The notes below the pieces were generated by a model. The model was not told where the DNA came from. It saw only the letters and a list, made by a program, of their open reading frames with translations, and searched no databases. From Stramonita haemastoma (lineage: Eukaryota > Mollusca > Gastropoda > Neogastropoda > Muricidae), in NCBI GenBank assembly GCA_030674155.1, contig CM060318.1:78438887-78502886 (forward strand): a stretch of 64,000 bases of DNA, in the 5' to 3' direction. This document shows, in pieces, positions 12,988 to 25,030 of the stretch. How positions within the stretch are numbered: the first letter of the stretch is position 1; each line of letters opens with the position of its first letter. The translations under genes were made by a program, and so were the position numbers.

Positions 12988-13099
12988 ACGGAGGAAGAGG
13001 ATTCCAGCAGCAGTCTCTGGAAGCAGCACCATCTTTGGGGAGAGGAAGGGGAGGGGAGTGAACCTCATCAAGACTTATCTGATAAGCTTCAGTCAGAGG
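12988..13099 (+). CDS. PPP1R9: Neurabin exon, acidic linker before the PP1-docking region
   Basis: Acceptor gtgggcag and donor gtaagc bound a 112-base exon. In phase 0 it encodes 37 residues beginning TEEEDSSSSLWKQHH and ending SDKLQSE, with one G left over. That G plus the first two bases of the exon at 15174 make a Glu codon and keep the frame. It is strongly acidic and serine-rich, as expected for the disordered segment N-terminal to the PP1-binding motif. No recognisable domain. The assignment rests on splice signals, phase and composition, not on homology. Confidence 0.65.
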
Positions 13100-13109
13100 G
13101 TAAGCTTTG

Positions 13110-13196
13110 GTGGTGTGTGTGTGGTGTTAAGTGTGTGTAAGGTGTGTGTGTGTTGTGTGTGTAAGTGTGTGTAAGTGTGTGTGTGTGTGTGTGTGT

Positions 13197-13269
<73 letters not shown>

Positions 13270-13320
13270 GTGTGTGTGTGTGTGTAAGTGTGTGTGTGTG
13301 TCTGTCTGTGTCTGTCTGTG
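13110..13320. repeat. (TG)n with TAAG and CTGT interruptions
   Basis: Begins ten bases after the donor of the exon at 12988-13099. Confidence 0.93.
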
Positions 13321-14738
13321 TGCATGTTTGTAAGTGCGTGCGTGCACATGTATAAGTGTGTATTTGTATTTTAATCCAGCTTTTTCACAGCGATAAGCAG
13401 AAAAGACTTGCAGGAAAAAGAGCGGTTAAGATAGTGGAGAAGGGGACCATACAAACAAAGACGTAGTGTGTCAGTGTAATCTGAGGCTGTCTTCAGTGTA
13501 TTACCTCAGTTGGGGCCTCTGTGATCTTAGCCTACTCCCCCCCTGCTTTTTCCCTCCCCCCTTTTGTGCTGAATTATGGTCTTTATCCTGTCAGGTAGAT
13601 GGAAATCTGTTTGTTCGTGTTTGTTTTGCTTCTTGTTGGTGCAGTTTTCCTAATCCCCCCTCCCCCCCCCCCCCCCCCCCCCTCTCTCTCTTTCTTTCTT
13701 TCTGTGTTTGTGCAGATATGGTGGAGATTTGTTTTGTTTGGGTTGGTTTCGCTTTCAGGTCTTATTTAAAGAGTGTTTTCTGATCTGCCACTCCCTTTTT
13801 CTTCCTTCTTACCTCCCAAACTGTTATCGGTTTTCTGCTGTTCATTTCAGCTTCACTTCAATGTTTAGTTTTGTGTGTGTGTGTGTGTGTGTTTGTTGTT
13901 GTGTGGTTGTGTGTGTGTGTGTAGTTTTATGTGTTTGTATCATTATTATAGTTATTATTCTTTTTCAGACTTTATTAAAAAATTTTTTTACTTCATTGTC
14001 AGTTTATTTTCTTTTTAATTTACTAAGATCTTTCTCGACAGATTATATATCTTTATTTTGCTTTAGTGTGTATTTTGTAACTATCATAATTCGTTTTGTT
14101 GCTGCTGCAATTTTTATCTATTCAATAATTTTTGTTTTAAATCCAATTTTTTTAATGATTGTTGCTGTGATGATGTAGTAATGTTTTTCAACCTTTGGTT
14201 TATTTGCAGTCATTTTTTTCTTCTTCTTTTTCTTTTAACCCATCTATCCTTTCCCCTGATGTACAAGTACAATTCATAACCACAGAATCACAGTTGCAAT
14301 TTGCAAAGGTGGCAAGCTTTGGGAAGGATGGCCATAAGCAACTCAGTAAAGTTAATAAACATTCTGAGTCCTTAGGATCTGTACTTTGTTTCTGCCACTG
14401 TGCAGCCTGTTGGGTGGTGAGCAGCAATGAACCTCTGCCAGCCTGTTACAGTTAGGTCTGGGTCAGCTTTGAGGGTGGCTTAGGGTGGCTTAGTCTGGGC
14501 TGCTGACCCTTGGATGCTGAGGGCGGTGGGTTAATGAGGGATTATCAGGGTAAAGAGTCTGGACACAGAATCCAGTGTGGGAGGAGGGATCTAGGGGTGG
14601 GATGCTTTCTGTGTCAGCTTTGATCTGGATCTGAGGAGGTGTTGTGGATGAATTTGCTTCATTTGAAGAATTTGTAGGGATTCTTCCTGACAAAACTGAA
14701 TGCTGCGTAGTGTGGGACAAACTTATGCACCTGTGTGT

Positions 14739-14841
<103 letters not shown>

Positions 14842-15173
14842 TTGTGTGAATTTGCTGATTGTGGTGTGTCCTATATGTGTGCAGCATGTGTGTGTGTGTG
14901 TGTGTGTGCGCGCACGTGCGTGTGTGCAGTGTGTGCTTGCGTGTGTGCTGGTGGTGTATAGATGTATACATAAGTTGTGTATATCAATATGTATGCGCAT
15001 GCTTGTGATGTGTACACATGCTTGTGCATCTGTTGAATTCGTGTGCATCATTGTGTGTGAGTGTGTGTGATATGTGTGAGTTTGCAAACTCTTGGGGCTT
15101 TTGTCAAGTAATAGAATACACTCTCACTGAAATCATTGTTGAAGGTTTGGGTTGTGTGTTTCACTGGTCACAG

Positions 15174-15327
15174 AGGCAGCAGACCCGGAGGCAGAGGAGC
15201 AGAAGAAGCCTTCATTCCGTACATTGAGATCCCACCACTCTCCAGCACTGAGGAAGACGACAGCAGTGATGAGGATGTCCTGGTGAAGAAACCCAGTCGT
15301 ATCCGCTTCAGCAAAAAACCCATCAGA
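15174..15327 (+). CDS. PPP1R9: Neurabin exon with PP1-docking RVxF-type motif (RIRF); one-base break
   Basis: Acceptor tcacag, donor gtgagt. The second half encodes YIEIPPLSSTEEDDSSDEDV and then KKPSRIRFSKKPIR. RIRF sits where vertebrate neurabins have KIHF or KIRF, the motif that fills the RVxF groove of protein phosphatase 1; the family-typical YIEIP lies upstream. The incoming phase opens a different frame (AADPEAEEQKKP) that runs into the docking frame only if one base is missing near 15200-15210. One extra C in the cctt run would give KKPFIPYIEIP. The exon ends in phase 0 and joins VFPTF of the next exon. Confidence 0.92.
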
Positions 15328-15600
15328 GTGAGTAACTGACTGACAGATTTGTTTGTAGATCTTTATACCTATATGTACACAAAGTGTGATGATGGTTGGG
15401 TTTTTTTTGGATAAAAGGTTTGTTTTGTTGGAGTGAGTAGAGGTGAGTGCATGCATGGAGTGTGCGTGCATTATTATGTGTATGTGTGTATGTGTGTGTG
15501 CTTATGCACAAGTTTGCATTTGAGTTACACTCTGTGTTGTGTGGGGTGGTGGTGGTGGTGTGGTGTGGTGGTGTGTGTGTGTGTGTGTGTGTGTGGTGAG

Positions 15601-15657
<57 letters not shown>

Positions 15658-17469
15658 GTGTGCATATAGTGTGTGTTACATGTGCTTGTTTTTTAACTTT
15701 TCTGTGTTCCCTGATTCGTTTCTAAACAAATTGGCTCTGATGTTATTTCAGTCTTCTGTTCTTATGCATTGAAGCACATCACAGCACATGATATCATAAT
15801 ATTTTGTGGTGCTCTGTGTTGTAGATTTTTAAAATCTCTGTTGTATGGAGCCATGTCATACTATATAGTATCACAAACGGTAATTGTATCAAGCCATGTC
15901 ATACTACACGCTATCACATAAGATATTGTTCTGTTTCTATTCTGTACATTTATGATGTATCAGCATACATATATATGTGCTTTCAGCTTTTTCCAGTCTC
16001 TTTGTAATGCTGTGGAATGCGTGGAGAGATCTGTTCTGTTGTTTTTGTACTGGTCCAGTTTGTTTCATTTTTGCACCTATTTACCCTGTTTTATGTAAAA
16101 AAAAAAAAATTCTTTTGTGCAGTGCCCTCTGTCTCATCTTTGTGCCTGTCTGTCTGTCTTCTGTCTGTCTGTCTGTCTGTCTGTTCCTCTCTCCATTTCT
16201 GTCTCTCTGTTTTCTGTCTGTCTCTTTTGACTAGTCTCTCATGCTTTTTTGTTCATCTGTCAGGTTGGTCTGACTATTCTCTGTGTGTTCTCTCCTCTCT
16301 TTCTCCCCATACCCTCTTTCTCTTTCTGCTCTTCTCTCCTTACACATGAATTAACTTTGCTGACTCGTGTTTACTTGCCATTTAGTGTCGTGTTCATTCA
16401 ACAGTGTTCTGTGACAGAGGTGTCCATTTCATGACAGGTGTCTATTTCTTTCTTCATCGCCAGTTTCCCTTGGGGCATTCACTGATCAGTGTCGTGTTCA
16501 TGCTCTTACCAATAGACATTTACTACATGCCCAGTATTTATTGACTCTAACTGGTATTAAGTGTTGGACACTGTTCAGAGGTATGCCTGTGTTCAGAGCG
16601 GAGAAATTTGATCTCCAGTCTAGAGCTATAAAACACTTCAAGAACTAAGTGTGACCAGGACAATGATTGATGTAACTTCAGAGGAGAAGCTCTCAAATAT
16701 TAACATAGCCACAAGGCAAATGTATGCATACCAAACTAAACACAAGGCACCTTCCATCCAAGCAAAATGGATGCCACAACTGAGTCTGTAAATAGTGTAA
16801 GCTACTGTGATTAAACCATTGATGCTGGGGCAACAGAAGTGAGAGCTGTTCTAGTGTATGATCGGGCTTTTTTTCCCAAACTCATGGAATTCCATTTTAC
16901 AGCTTAGTCTTTAATGGTTGACTATGACTCTCTGACTAGGAGGCTTGACTTGCACAGTCCTTCATGTCTGCAGCCCTGGGGGCTAGATGGCCTTCGGAGA
17001 ACATCTCCAAAGCTGACTGTCCTTATGCCCTCTAGGCTGACAGAGTGGGGATGTACTGTGGGCAAGGATCTCCACTATAATCAAATTTCTGCCCAGTGTC
17101 CGAAACAACAGCTGCCTCCTATGCTGTTTTGGAGGTCATCGTCAATAGCAACAAACAAAACAAAAAAAACAAAAACAGTGCCAGGAAGAGGAGAATCAAG
17201 GTCACTACCTCACACCTTCCATTGCATCAAATTGAACTTTGCCTTCTAAATTTAGTAAGAAGCTGATCCACTGTGTTTTAGAGGCTTTTTGTCAGTATTC
17301 ATAAAATAATAATGATAACATGGAATTTTTAGAGAACTAATCTAGTAAAGCAAACAAATCAAAGAGCTTGCATTCAAACCATCTGCAATGCATGTGACCG
17401 CTCGTAAAAGATTACCAAATTTTTAATTTATCACGCACCACGCACGCACGCACGACACGACACACACAC

Positions 17470-17528
<59 letters not shown>

Positions 17529-18475
17529 CTCCAAAACCACTGAACAGCAGAGACTAGCTGTGTGCCATTGCTGCCTTATCAGCAGTCTGGGAGTAATGGT
17601 CCAGTTCACAGTGCCAGGGCACAGGTACCTGGGCTCCATGTCTGAAACCTTTCAAGAGCAAAGTGCCATCAACACAGGGAGGAGACACGTGACCTTGGTG
17701 AAGAGGTTATGAAAATACAGACATTTTTTGCTGTCAGGTGAATGCCAGCTTGCATTTAGGAGCAAACACAGGGCTTCCATCCAGGTAAACAGTCAGGACT
17801 AGCCGCTTGCCACTATCAACAGGTGTGTTTGTAAATAACAGCACACTGTGTGTGTGAAGGCAGCCAGCAGGGGGGAGGGAAGGTCCGTTCATTCCTCACT
17901 GATGACAGCTGTTCATTCTCATGACTGACTCTGTATTACTGTTCTGTACTGTACTGTAGTGCTGTACTGTACTGTACTGTACTGTACTGTGCTGTACTGT
18001 ACTGTATGTACTGTACTGTACTGTAGTGTACTGTTTACTGTACTGTGCTGTGCTGTGCTGTGCTGTGCTGTACTGTACTGTGCTGTGCTGTGCTGTACTG
18101 TACTGTGCTGTGCTGTACTGTAATGTGCTGTACTGTGCTGTACTGTACTGTGCTGTACTGTATGTACTGTGCTGTACTGTAGTGTACTGTGCTGTACTTT
18201 GTGCTGTACTGAGTGCTGTACTGTAGTGTTGTGTAGTGTGCTGTATTCTGTACTGTACTGTACTGTACTGTACTGTAGTGTGGTGTAGTGTGCTGTACTG
18301 TACTGTGCTGTTCTGTGCTGTACTTTAGTGTAGTGTTCTGTGCTGTACTGTACTGTACCCATTGCTCTGACAAGCATCCCCCCACTAACCCGACTTTGTT
18401 TACTTTCCTTGATGAGGCGACTGACTGACTGATGTTTGTTTGCTAACCTGTGTTCCTCACCTGGCCTGTGTTCAG
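15328..18475. other. Neurabin intron between the two PP1-docking exons
   Basis: Contains (TG)n at 15570-15658, a short imperfect duplication near 15845-15920, CTGT-rich DNA near 16150-16230, (CA)n at 17456-17526 and the pentanucleotide array at 17935-18360. No further exon is seen. Confidence 0.75.
17935..18360. repeat. CTGTA/CTGTG pentanucleotide array
   Basis: About 425 bp of ctgta units interleaved with ctgtg variants and one-base slips, ending about 115 bp upstream of the acceptor of the PP1-docking exon at 18476. Confidence 0.94.
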
Positions 18476-18608
18476 GTGTTCCCCACCTTCAGCACCACAG
18501 ACTATGATCGTCGCAATGAAGACGTGGACCCTGTCTCTGCCTCCGCAGAATATGAACTGGAAAAACGGGTGGAAAAGATGGACGTCTTTGAGGTTGATTT
18601 GCAAAAAG
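18476..18608 (+). CDS. PPP1R9: Neurabin exon completing the PP1-binding segment
   Basis: Acceptor gtgttcag, donor gtggga. It encodes [19 protein letters not shown] and then [20 protein letters not shown]. Vertebrate neurabins have VFSTYSNEDYDRRNDDVDP followed by [12 protein letters not shown], so the match is nearly residue for residue. In the PP1-spinophilin complex this stretch follows RVxF and lies across the phosphatase, blocking one substrate groove; the same residues are present here. The exon ends with one leftover G that pairs with GC of the next exon. Confidence 0.97.
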
Positions 18609-20473
18609 GTGGGAAATGGGAGCTGCATGGAAGGTTGTGGCTGAATCTCTGACATGAGATATGTTCCTTAGAGTGTAGCTTGAAATGAGTATGAAGATAA
18701 TGGAAGATAATGAAAATATATAAAAAGAGGGGGAAAAATGAGGGAGGGGTGGAGGGTTGAAAAATAAATGAAAAAGAAACAAAAACGATTACAGAGAAAA
18801 TGAGCGTATCAGGTTGAATAAAGCAGAACAGTGAAAAAGGAGGGAAGGGAATGACTGCAGTGTTGAAAACAAAACTGTCTCATCATTATACTGTAAATGT
18901 GTTGTAAAACGACACGTTGAACTGTATTTCTTCTTCTGGACTTCTTCCTGGTGTAAAGGAGGGACACAAATTGTATTCCTTTGGTCCCTTCAGCATAGTG
19001 AATCAATTCAACGGAAGATAACACAGAATGCAATAACTTGAAGTCATTAAAAAGAAATTGAAAAAGTTAAAATAAATTAATTTCTAAGAACATAGAACGC
19101 AATAACTTGGAGTCCATGAAAAGAAAAAAAAAGTTGAATGAAATGAATTTCTAAAATGTCATTTACGTTTGACTGGGAATGATACATGGCATTGTAGAGT
19201 GACCATTGAGAAAGTTTTTGTAGATTTGTGCAGCTTAAAAAAAAGGTAAAGATGAGGTATAGAGGTGATGTTGGGATGATGTTCTGTCATGAAATGAAAT
19301 GCAACCTCTTTATTGCCTTCTGCAGATTCTTTGGTTCTTTTGCATAATCCTTCAGTTTGTTGAACATAAAAAGAGCTGTTGTCAGTTGACATTTTTATTG
19401 ATTTCCATCTGTTTTGAGGGGATAGACAGAAACGTGATTGTAAAATAAAAATCATCATATTTGAGAAAAAAAAAACACCAATAGAAAACTTATTGCTTAC
19501 TATAACATGGCTGTCATTTTTCTCCTCTTCAGAAGTCATAAAGTCACAAGATACCTCTCTTTTTCCATAAAAATATTTACTCTATTTTATCGAGTAGTCT
19601 TATCTTTTTCCTGTTATAAAGTACATAAATGTGTGTCAGTGCTGACAGTAGGTAGAACTTGGTTGCAAAAAAACCAAACAAAACTGTCACTGCTGAAATT
19701 GAGAGGAGTTTGTGGTCCCTTCTTGAATTGAATCATTGGGATAATGATTCGGGACTTTGTTACAAACATTTTCATTGGTTTTCTTCAATGGTATTTTGAG
19801 AATGATAGAGCATGAACACTACCTTTTGGATTAAATAAACCTGTGAATTAAATCAGAAAAAGACAGTCTTGTTAACTTTCATTGTTCCTTTCAGAACTTG
19901 TAAAAAATGAAGCCATGCTAATGTTTTGTCAAACAGATTCTTTCCCTCCTGAGTAATATGTTAAATAAGGGTCACAACTTGACACAACCTGTTTCACTTC
20001 CTGCTGTGTAGTATTTCAAATAAAACAGAGGTCTGTGACAAGGCATACGACAAACAGAGTGACGACAGTTTTTTTGTGGCGTTCCTTTTGGCAGGGGTTT
20101 CATTGTAAAATAGTTTTATGGTGGGACACTCGAGACAGATGTACACACAAACCAAAAAGATCCAGAAATAAACCAGTGGGTTTTACACAGGGGAGAGACA
20201 GTTCGTGCATTCCTTCTTCCTAGGAGGTGTGTGGGAAGGGGGTGGGGGGAGGGGGAAGGAGTGCAGCTTGGAGGGTGGGGGGGGGGGAGGATGGAGATCG
20301 AGAAAGGGAGTGGTAATGTAGGGTTAGGAGTGTGGTTTTTTGCCTGCCTCGTGTGACCCCATTTCTTTTTGCTAAAAATAGCACAGTCACTGGAGTGATC
20401 CCCCCTTCCTGTTTTTTTTATATACTTTACTGGTGTTTATACCTGTCGTTATTTCAGATTGTGTGTGTGTGTA

Positions 20474-20511
<38 letters not shown>

Positions 20512-21656
20512 ATATATATTGTCACATTATCTCGTATGAACACTGAATTTCATGTACATACATGTTCAGATGGTAAAATGATATAACTTTCCACCAATAC
20601 TTGATGCCAAACACATGCCTTGTGACTGAGTGGGATTGGTATTCACACACAACAAGGAACTAGATAGAAAATCACAAGTCAGTTAGGAATGTGTATATCT
20701 TCCACATGCTGGGATGGCCTCTGGCAAACTCTGTACATGGAATAGTCCAGATTGGTGACTCGCACCGGTCTAAGAATTGTGTTTCCATGCACTGGAGAGA
20801 GCTGGGAATGTGCACTTGCTGAAGCAAGCCTTCGTCATTGCATTGCACGGCATTTTCCAGGTTTCAAGTCACCTGTCTGAACCATCTTGTATGACGTAGG
20901 GGTTAGATGGTGATTGTGGTATGCAGTGGATATCATGCGAGTTGTGAATTTAAGACTTTCTGATTGGCTCTTATCTGGGATTATTTTGTATCACATAGTT
21001 GTTAACTAATTTGATATTTGTAGGCCATTGTGTGCCGGTGGGAACAGATGACAAGATTTACAAAACTGCATGCACATGGGGACTGGATATAAAAAAAAGC
21101 ATACAAGTGCTTATTCCATTATCCTCAATATAACAGAATAAATGAATAAATAGATAAATAAATATCAGTAAGCCTGCTTTGTGTATTAAAAGTTTATCAA
21201 AAGATTTCATTTGTATTGTACTTTTACACACGATCTGGAAGATATAATGATATTTCAACAGTCACGTGAAATATGCTTGCTTATGTGTTTTTATTTGGTG
21301 TTTGTTAAAATGGCACTATATAGTGACTATTCAGGTCAACTATGTGTGGAATGTCCTAACAGACCATGTTGCAGTATTTGGAATCAGTCATGTATATATG
21401 TTTCAACCTCAAAAATGGCTGGCTAATAGTAACATGTCATCACAGTTGTAGTAGTGACCCCAGTAAGCTTTCATTGTCTTCATCTCATTGAATTGTAAAG
21501 TAGCTTCTTTTCCTAGTCAGAAATAACTGTTTTGCATTGTATACATGTGTGTGTGTGAGCAAGCATGCATGACTAGGTGTATATAAGTGTGTGTACACAG
21601 TGTGTGTGTTTGTCTGTGTCTCACTGTGTGTTCCTCACTGTGGTGGCTGCCTGCAG
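18609..21656. other. Neurabin intron before the PDZ exons
   Basis: Mostly AT-rich unique sequence, with (TG)n at 20458-20508 and a family-A SINE tail at 21022-21160. No exon or structured element is seen in the rest. Confidence 0.75.
21022..21160 (+). mobile_element. SINE family A tail fragment
   Basis: ggccattgtgtgccggtggg, gacaagatttacaaaactgc, gtgcttattccattatcctc and an ATAAATAA end are typical of the family tail. Confidence 0.75.
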
Positions 21657-21777
21657 GCTCCTCAGGGCTGGGGCTCAGCATCATTGGCATGGGAGTAGGG
21701 GCCGACGCTGGCCTGGAGAAACTGGGAATCTTCATCAAGACACTGACTGAGGGAGGGGCCGCACAGCGGGACGGAAG
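21657..21777 (+). CDS. PPP1R9: Neurabin exon, first part of PDZ domain
   Basis: Acceptor gcctgcag, donor gtcagc. It encodes [37 protein letters not shown] and RDG. The carboxylate-binding loop is GLGLSI, equivalent to GLGISI in vertebrate neurabins, and the long [16 protein letters not shown] insert is a family signature. PDZ domains of this family bind C-terminal tails of membrane proteins and p70 S6 kinase. It ends with two leftover bases that combine with A of the next exon to give Arg. Confidence 0.98.
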
Positions 21778-21941
21778 GTCAGCAACTGTGATGACTGTTT
21801 GTCATGTCTCTTTAGTAATGATTATAATGATGATGATACTAATGATGATGGTGATGATGATGATGATACTGATGATGATAATGTGGTAATGATAATAATT
21901 CTGATAATGATGATGATGATTATGATGATTGTAACATATGT

Positions 21942-22128
21942 AGTTTTTATATTACACTGAATCTTCTACAGTTTTTATTACACTGAATCTTCTACAGTTT
22001 TTTATTACACTGAATCTTCTACAGTTTTTATTACACTGAATCTTCGACAGTTTTTATTACACTGAATCTTCTACAGTTTTTATTACACTGAATCTCCTAC
22101 AGTTTTTATTACACATGAATCGCCTACA
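21942..22128 (+). repeat. 26-bp tandem repeat, seven copies, each ending in an acceptor-like sequence
   Basis: The unit is tttttattacactgaatctt plus ctacag. Copies differ by single bases. It lies in the intron between the first two PDZ exons. Confidence 0.93.
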
Positions 22129-22730
22129 GCAAACAGATCAAAGCACTCCCTTAGTGCCTGAAAAAAATCAATCCCAACTCCAAACCACCCACAGTGAATT
22201 GAACCCTTTTACCCAATATACCCATAGCCATGGACATGCATGTGTGCATGCAGGCTTGTAAGGTCTTCTAAAGTTCATGGTTTTTTATTGCTTGTCTTCA
22301 TTTCTCATTTGGGCACTATCTTATAGCTTTCTATGTCTTATTGCAATAATATGTTGTGCATGTGTCTTTGATCTGTGCTGTTGACATGCATGGGCTATTT
22401 TGGCTCCTGGGAAGTGCAGGAGTGCAGTAAGATGGTCTGTGATTTCTGAATGTGTTTGAATCATAACAGTTTTTAAGAGTCTGTGATTTTTGTAAATTAA
22501 AATTATAGCAGTATCTTAGGAGGGCAGGGATGTGGTGGTTGTGGAAGTGGTGTCAGTTTTGCTGTGAAAAATAAGGAAAAGGTAAACAGGAAAATTGTCT
22601 AATAGAAATTTTTTTTTTTAATCTGATTTTTTGTAATATTTCATTATCTTAAAACTGTCTGCTATTGTTTTTGTGCGTGTATTTGTTTTAACAGTAGCTT
22701 TCAAACCATTGTTCTTTTCTTTTAAAACAG

Positions 22731-22835
22731 AATTCAAGTTAATGACCAGATCATTGAAGTGGACGGCAAGAGTTTGGTTGGAGTGACCCAGGCGTACGCG
22801 GCTTCTGTTCTTCGTAACACGAGTGGGGAAGTCAG
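22731..22835 (+). CDS. PPP1R9: Neurabin exon, middle of PDZ domain
   Basis: Acceptor ttaaaacag, donor gtaagt. It encodes [20 protein letters not shown] followed by [14 protein letters not shown]. This is the second half of the PDZ fold, including the helix that lines the peptide groove; vertebrate neurabins read IQVNDQIVEVDG and LVGVTQ at the same place. Incoming and outgoing phases (two bases over on each side) fit both neighbours exactly, with no frame damage. Confidence 0.98.
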
Positions 22836-23204
22836 GTAAGTCAGAGGTTTGATTCCTCTGTCCCTGTATTCATTTAGTATTGAAATTTATTGCTAGTGTT
22901 ATCTTGCTGATGGCATGACTTAAAAAGGAAAAAATGTTTCAATTTTAACAGTTACGAACAACTTTTTGAGAAATACTAGTTTGAAGAGAAACCTTCAAAG
23001 AAATTCAGGATAGTTCAATTAGTCAAGTCAAGTTGAAAACACTATGTGAGATGCATTGTTTGGTTTAAACAGAGTTTAATTTTATTTTTGTCACACATGT
23101 ATCTTAAAATGATGACAGGACAACATTAAGTAATCTCATGAAGTCTTGTCTTGACATATACACATACAAGTTGTGACAGTCGTGCTCTATATATTTTGTT
23201 GTTT

Positions 23205-23330
23205 TGTTTTTGATCCTCGGCTAGAAATCCGAGGTTTACCAATGGAAAGATCTATGCGTATGCAACCATTCCCCCCCCCCCCCTCACCAACCATTTAGGT
23301 AGCCACATTCCGACTTCAGGAATGTACTCC
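23205..23330 (+). repeat. Interspersed repeat family D
   Basis: Carries tcctcggctagaaatccgag, gtttaccaatggaaagatct and aggtagccacattccgactt. Other copies lie at 25975, 30948, 37498, 52130 and 55366. The block often ends in a stretch with tttctagcacagaatttcca (37680, 63390). Confidence 0.75.
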
Positions 23331-23436
23331 ATCTAACTCTTGATATTTACAAAAAATACCCCCCCCCCCCCCCCCCCAAAAAAAAAAGGAAGAAAAAACC
23401 CTCTTGATATCATCATTTTCATTGTACTGGTGTCAG

Positions 23437-23620
23437 GTTTCTGATTGGTCGAGAGAAGGACCCGTCGAAGAGCGAGGTGGCGCGGCTGATCCAGCAGTCC
23501 CTGGCGCAGGACCAGGCCATGCGGGACCGCGAACAGGAGAGGCTGCTGCAGCTGGAGGAGCAGTTCCAGCCCAAGGACGACGTCATGGAGCACCACCTGC
23601 AGGATCACCTGCCTCAACAG
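23437..23620 (+). CDS. PPP1R9: Neurabin exon, end of PDZ and start of helical region
   Basis: Acceptor ggtgtcag, donor gtagta. It encodes RFLIGREKDPSKSEVARLI, the last PDZ strand plus the family-specific extension (vertebrate FMIGREKPGEQSEVAQLI). This is followed by a Gln/Glu-rich helix (QSLAQDQAMRDREQERLLQ and LEEQFQPKDDVMEHH). It ends in phase 0 after PQQ. Base composition is clearly more GC-rich than the flanking introns. Confidence 0.97.
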
Positions 23621-23994
23621 GTAGTAGACAGCGGGGATGCTGGCTGGGGGTGGGTGGGTGGGTGGTATGGGAGGGGGGGGTGGAAGGTTGTTTTGTATAC
23701 CATTTCTAGCTCTGGTAGATTTTTTGTTTATGTGAGATTCAGGCTGCTTTCATCAGGGAGAGAGCACACAGCACCCAAATCCAACATCTCAGTCAAGAAT
23801 GCTATATTTAGCGCGCCCTTTCCTTTTACCTAGTCCAAGTGCGGTCAGTTCTTTGCTATAATTAGCACAAGATGGCCCCAGCTGGGCTGGGATGGGATGG
23901 AATAACTAGCAGCTGAAAGTGGCTTTCTTCTACAGAGTGTGGAAATGGTTATTAGATGAAGAGCAGTGTTAACAATTCTTAAAGTAAGAAGGAA

Positions 23995-24212
23995 GGTGGC
24001 AGGACAGTTACGGTGTTCATCTGCCTAACAAGTAAATCATGAGGTTCAGGGTTCATTCATAGCCTTGCTGTTTCTTCCCAGGTTGACAAGAGATTTGAAC
24101 TGAACGTGCAAAGCCCTTTGAATGAGACTATAAATCGAGGCCTCATGTGTGAATGCACACATAATATCTTGCGCACACATTAAAAACACATTCACCTATT
24201 AGAGTGGGCCAT
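23995..24212 (+). mobile_element. SINE family A-like fragment
   Basis: Diverged, but retains caaagccctttgaatgagac, tataaatcgaggcctcatgt and aatatcttgcgcacacatta. Confidence 0.6.
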
Positions 24213-24789
24213 TTCATGCTGTTAAATGTATCAGCAGCAGGTAGTCAGGATAATTCAAGGTCAGGTGGTATGGGGTGGGAAAAAGAGTTGGAAGCAGTTA
24301 GTGGAAATGGATTAGGGAGTTGAAAAGTTGGGACTTGAAGCGTTGGATTCACAGTATTTGCGTAATTACAGGTACAAGTTGTGAGTTTTGTGCAATTTGC
24401 ATGGGAGAGAAAATGGGTTTGAAAATGGTCATAAAAACATATTATGGTGATGAAGACTAAGATTAGGAATCAGTTATTAGTAAAGTGTGTTAAGAGGCAA
24501 ATTAGTCCATTAAAACACGTACATACATGCAGGTACTTGGATGCACATACACATGCGCACACGCACACCCACACCCACACACACGCACATACACATGCGA
24601 CACCCACACACCACACACCCACACACACACACACACACACCCAGTAGGAACCAAAAGACAGTGAACCACATAGTCAACAGAAAAACCATGTAAAATTTGA
24701 TAGGAACTATGTGAAACCTTGTAAAATCTGATAAGAAATATGCGACACCATGTAAACTCTGACACAAGATGTGTGGCAATGGTTTACAG

Positions 24790-24964
24790 CAGCAAGTGAA
24801 TGGCCATCCAGCTTTCCCGAAAGAGAGAGAGGAAGGGCGACTGGATGAAGAGGAGGAGCTGGTAGACATGGAGGAGCCCATTGAGGAGGAAGAGGAGGAG
24901 GAGGAGGACAGCCTTACCATGGTGCTAAGAAAACAAGATGCTAGCAGACTGCAGCAACAGGAAA

Positions 24965-24966
<2 letters not shown>
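24790..24966 (+). CDS. PPP1R9: Neurabin exon, acidic Glu-rich segment
   Basis: Acceptor ggtttacag, donor gtgtgt. In phase 0 it encodes 59 residues: QQVNGHPAFPKEREEGRL, then an acidic stretch (DEEEELVDMEEPIEEEEEEE), then SLTMVLRKQDASRLQQQEK. Vertebrate neurabins also carry an acidic segment between PDZ and coiled coil. The donor is the first dinucleotide of a (GT)n microsatellite, so the 5' splice site is embedded in a repeat. Family assignment comes from position and phase more than from sequence. Confidence 0.85.
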
Positions 24967-25007
<41 letters not shown>

Positions 25008-25030
25008 GTGTGTGTGTGTTGTGTGAGTGT
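24967..25030. repeat. (GT)n tract whose first GT is a splice donor
   Basis: The exon at 24790-24966 ends AAAAG and the intron begins with uninterrupted GT dinucleotides. Confidence 0.93.

Noticed and set aside
14644..14710. Short open stretch MDEFASFEEFVGILPDKTEC as an exon
   Set aside because: No acceptor or donor of quality and no family match; the phase between the exons at 13099 and 15174 already fits without it.
16914..17249. 111-codon open frame
   Set aside because: No homology or codon bias, and it lies within a neurabin intron with no splice signals.
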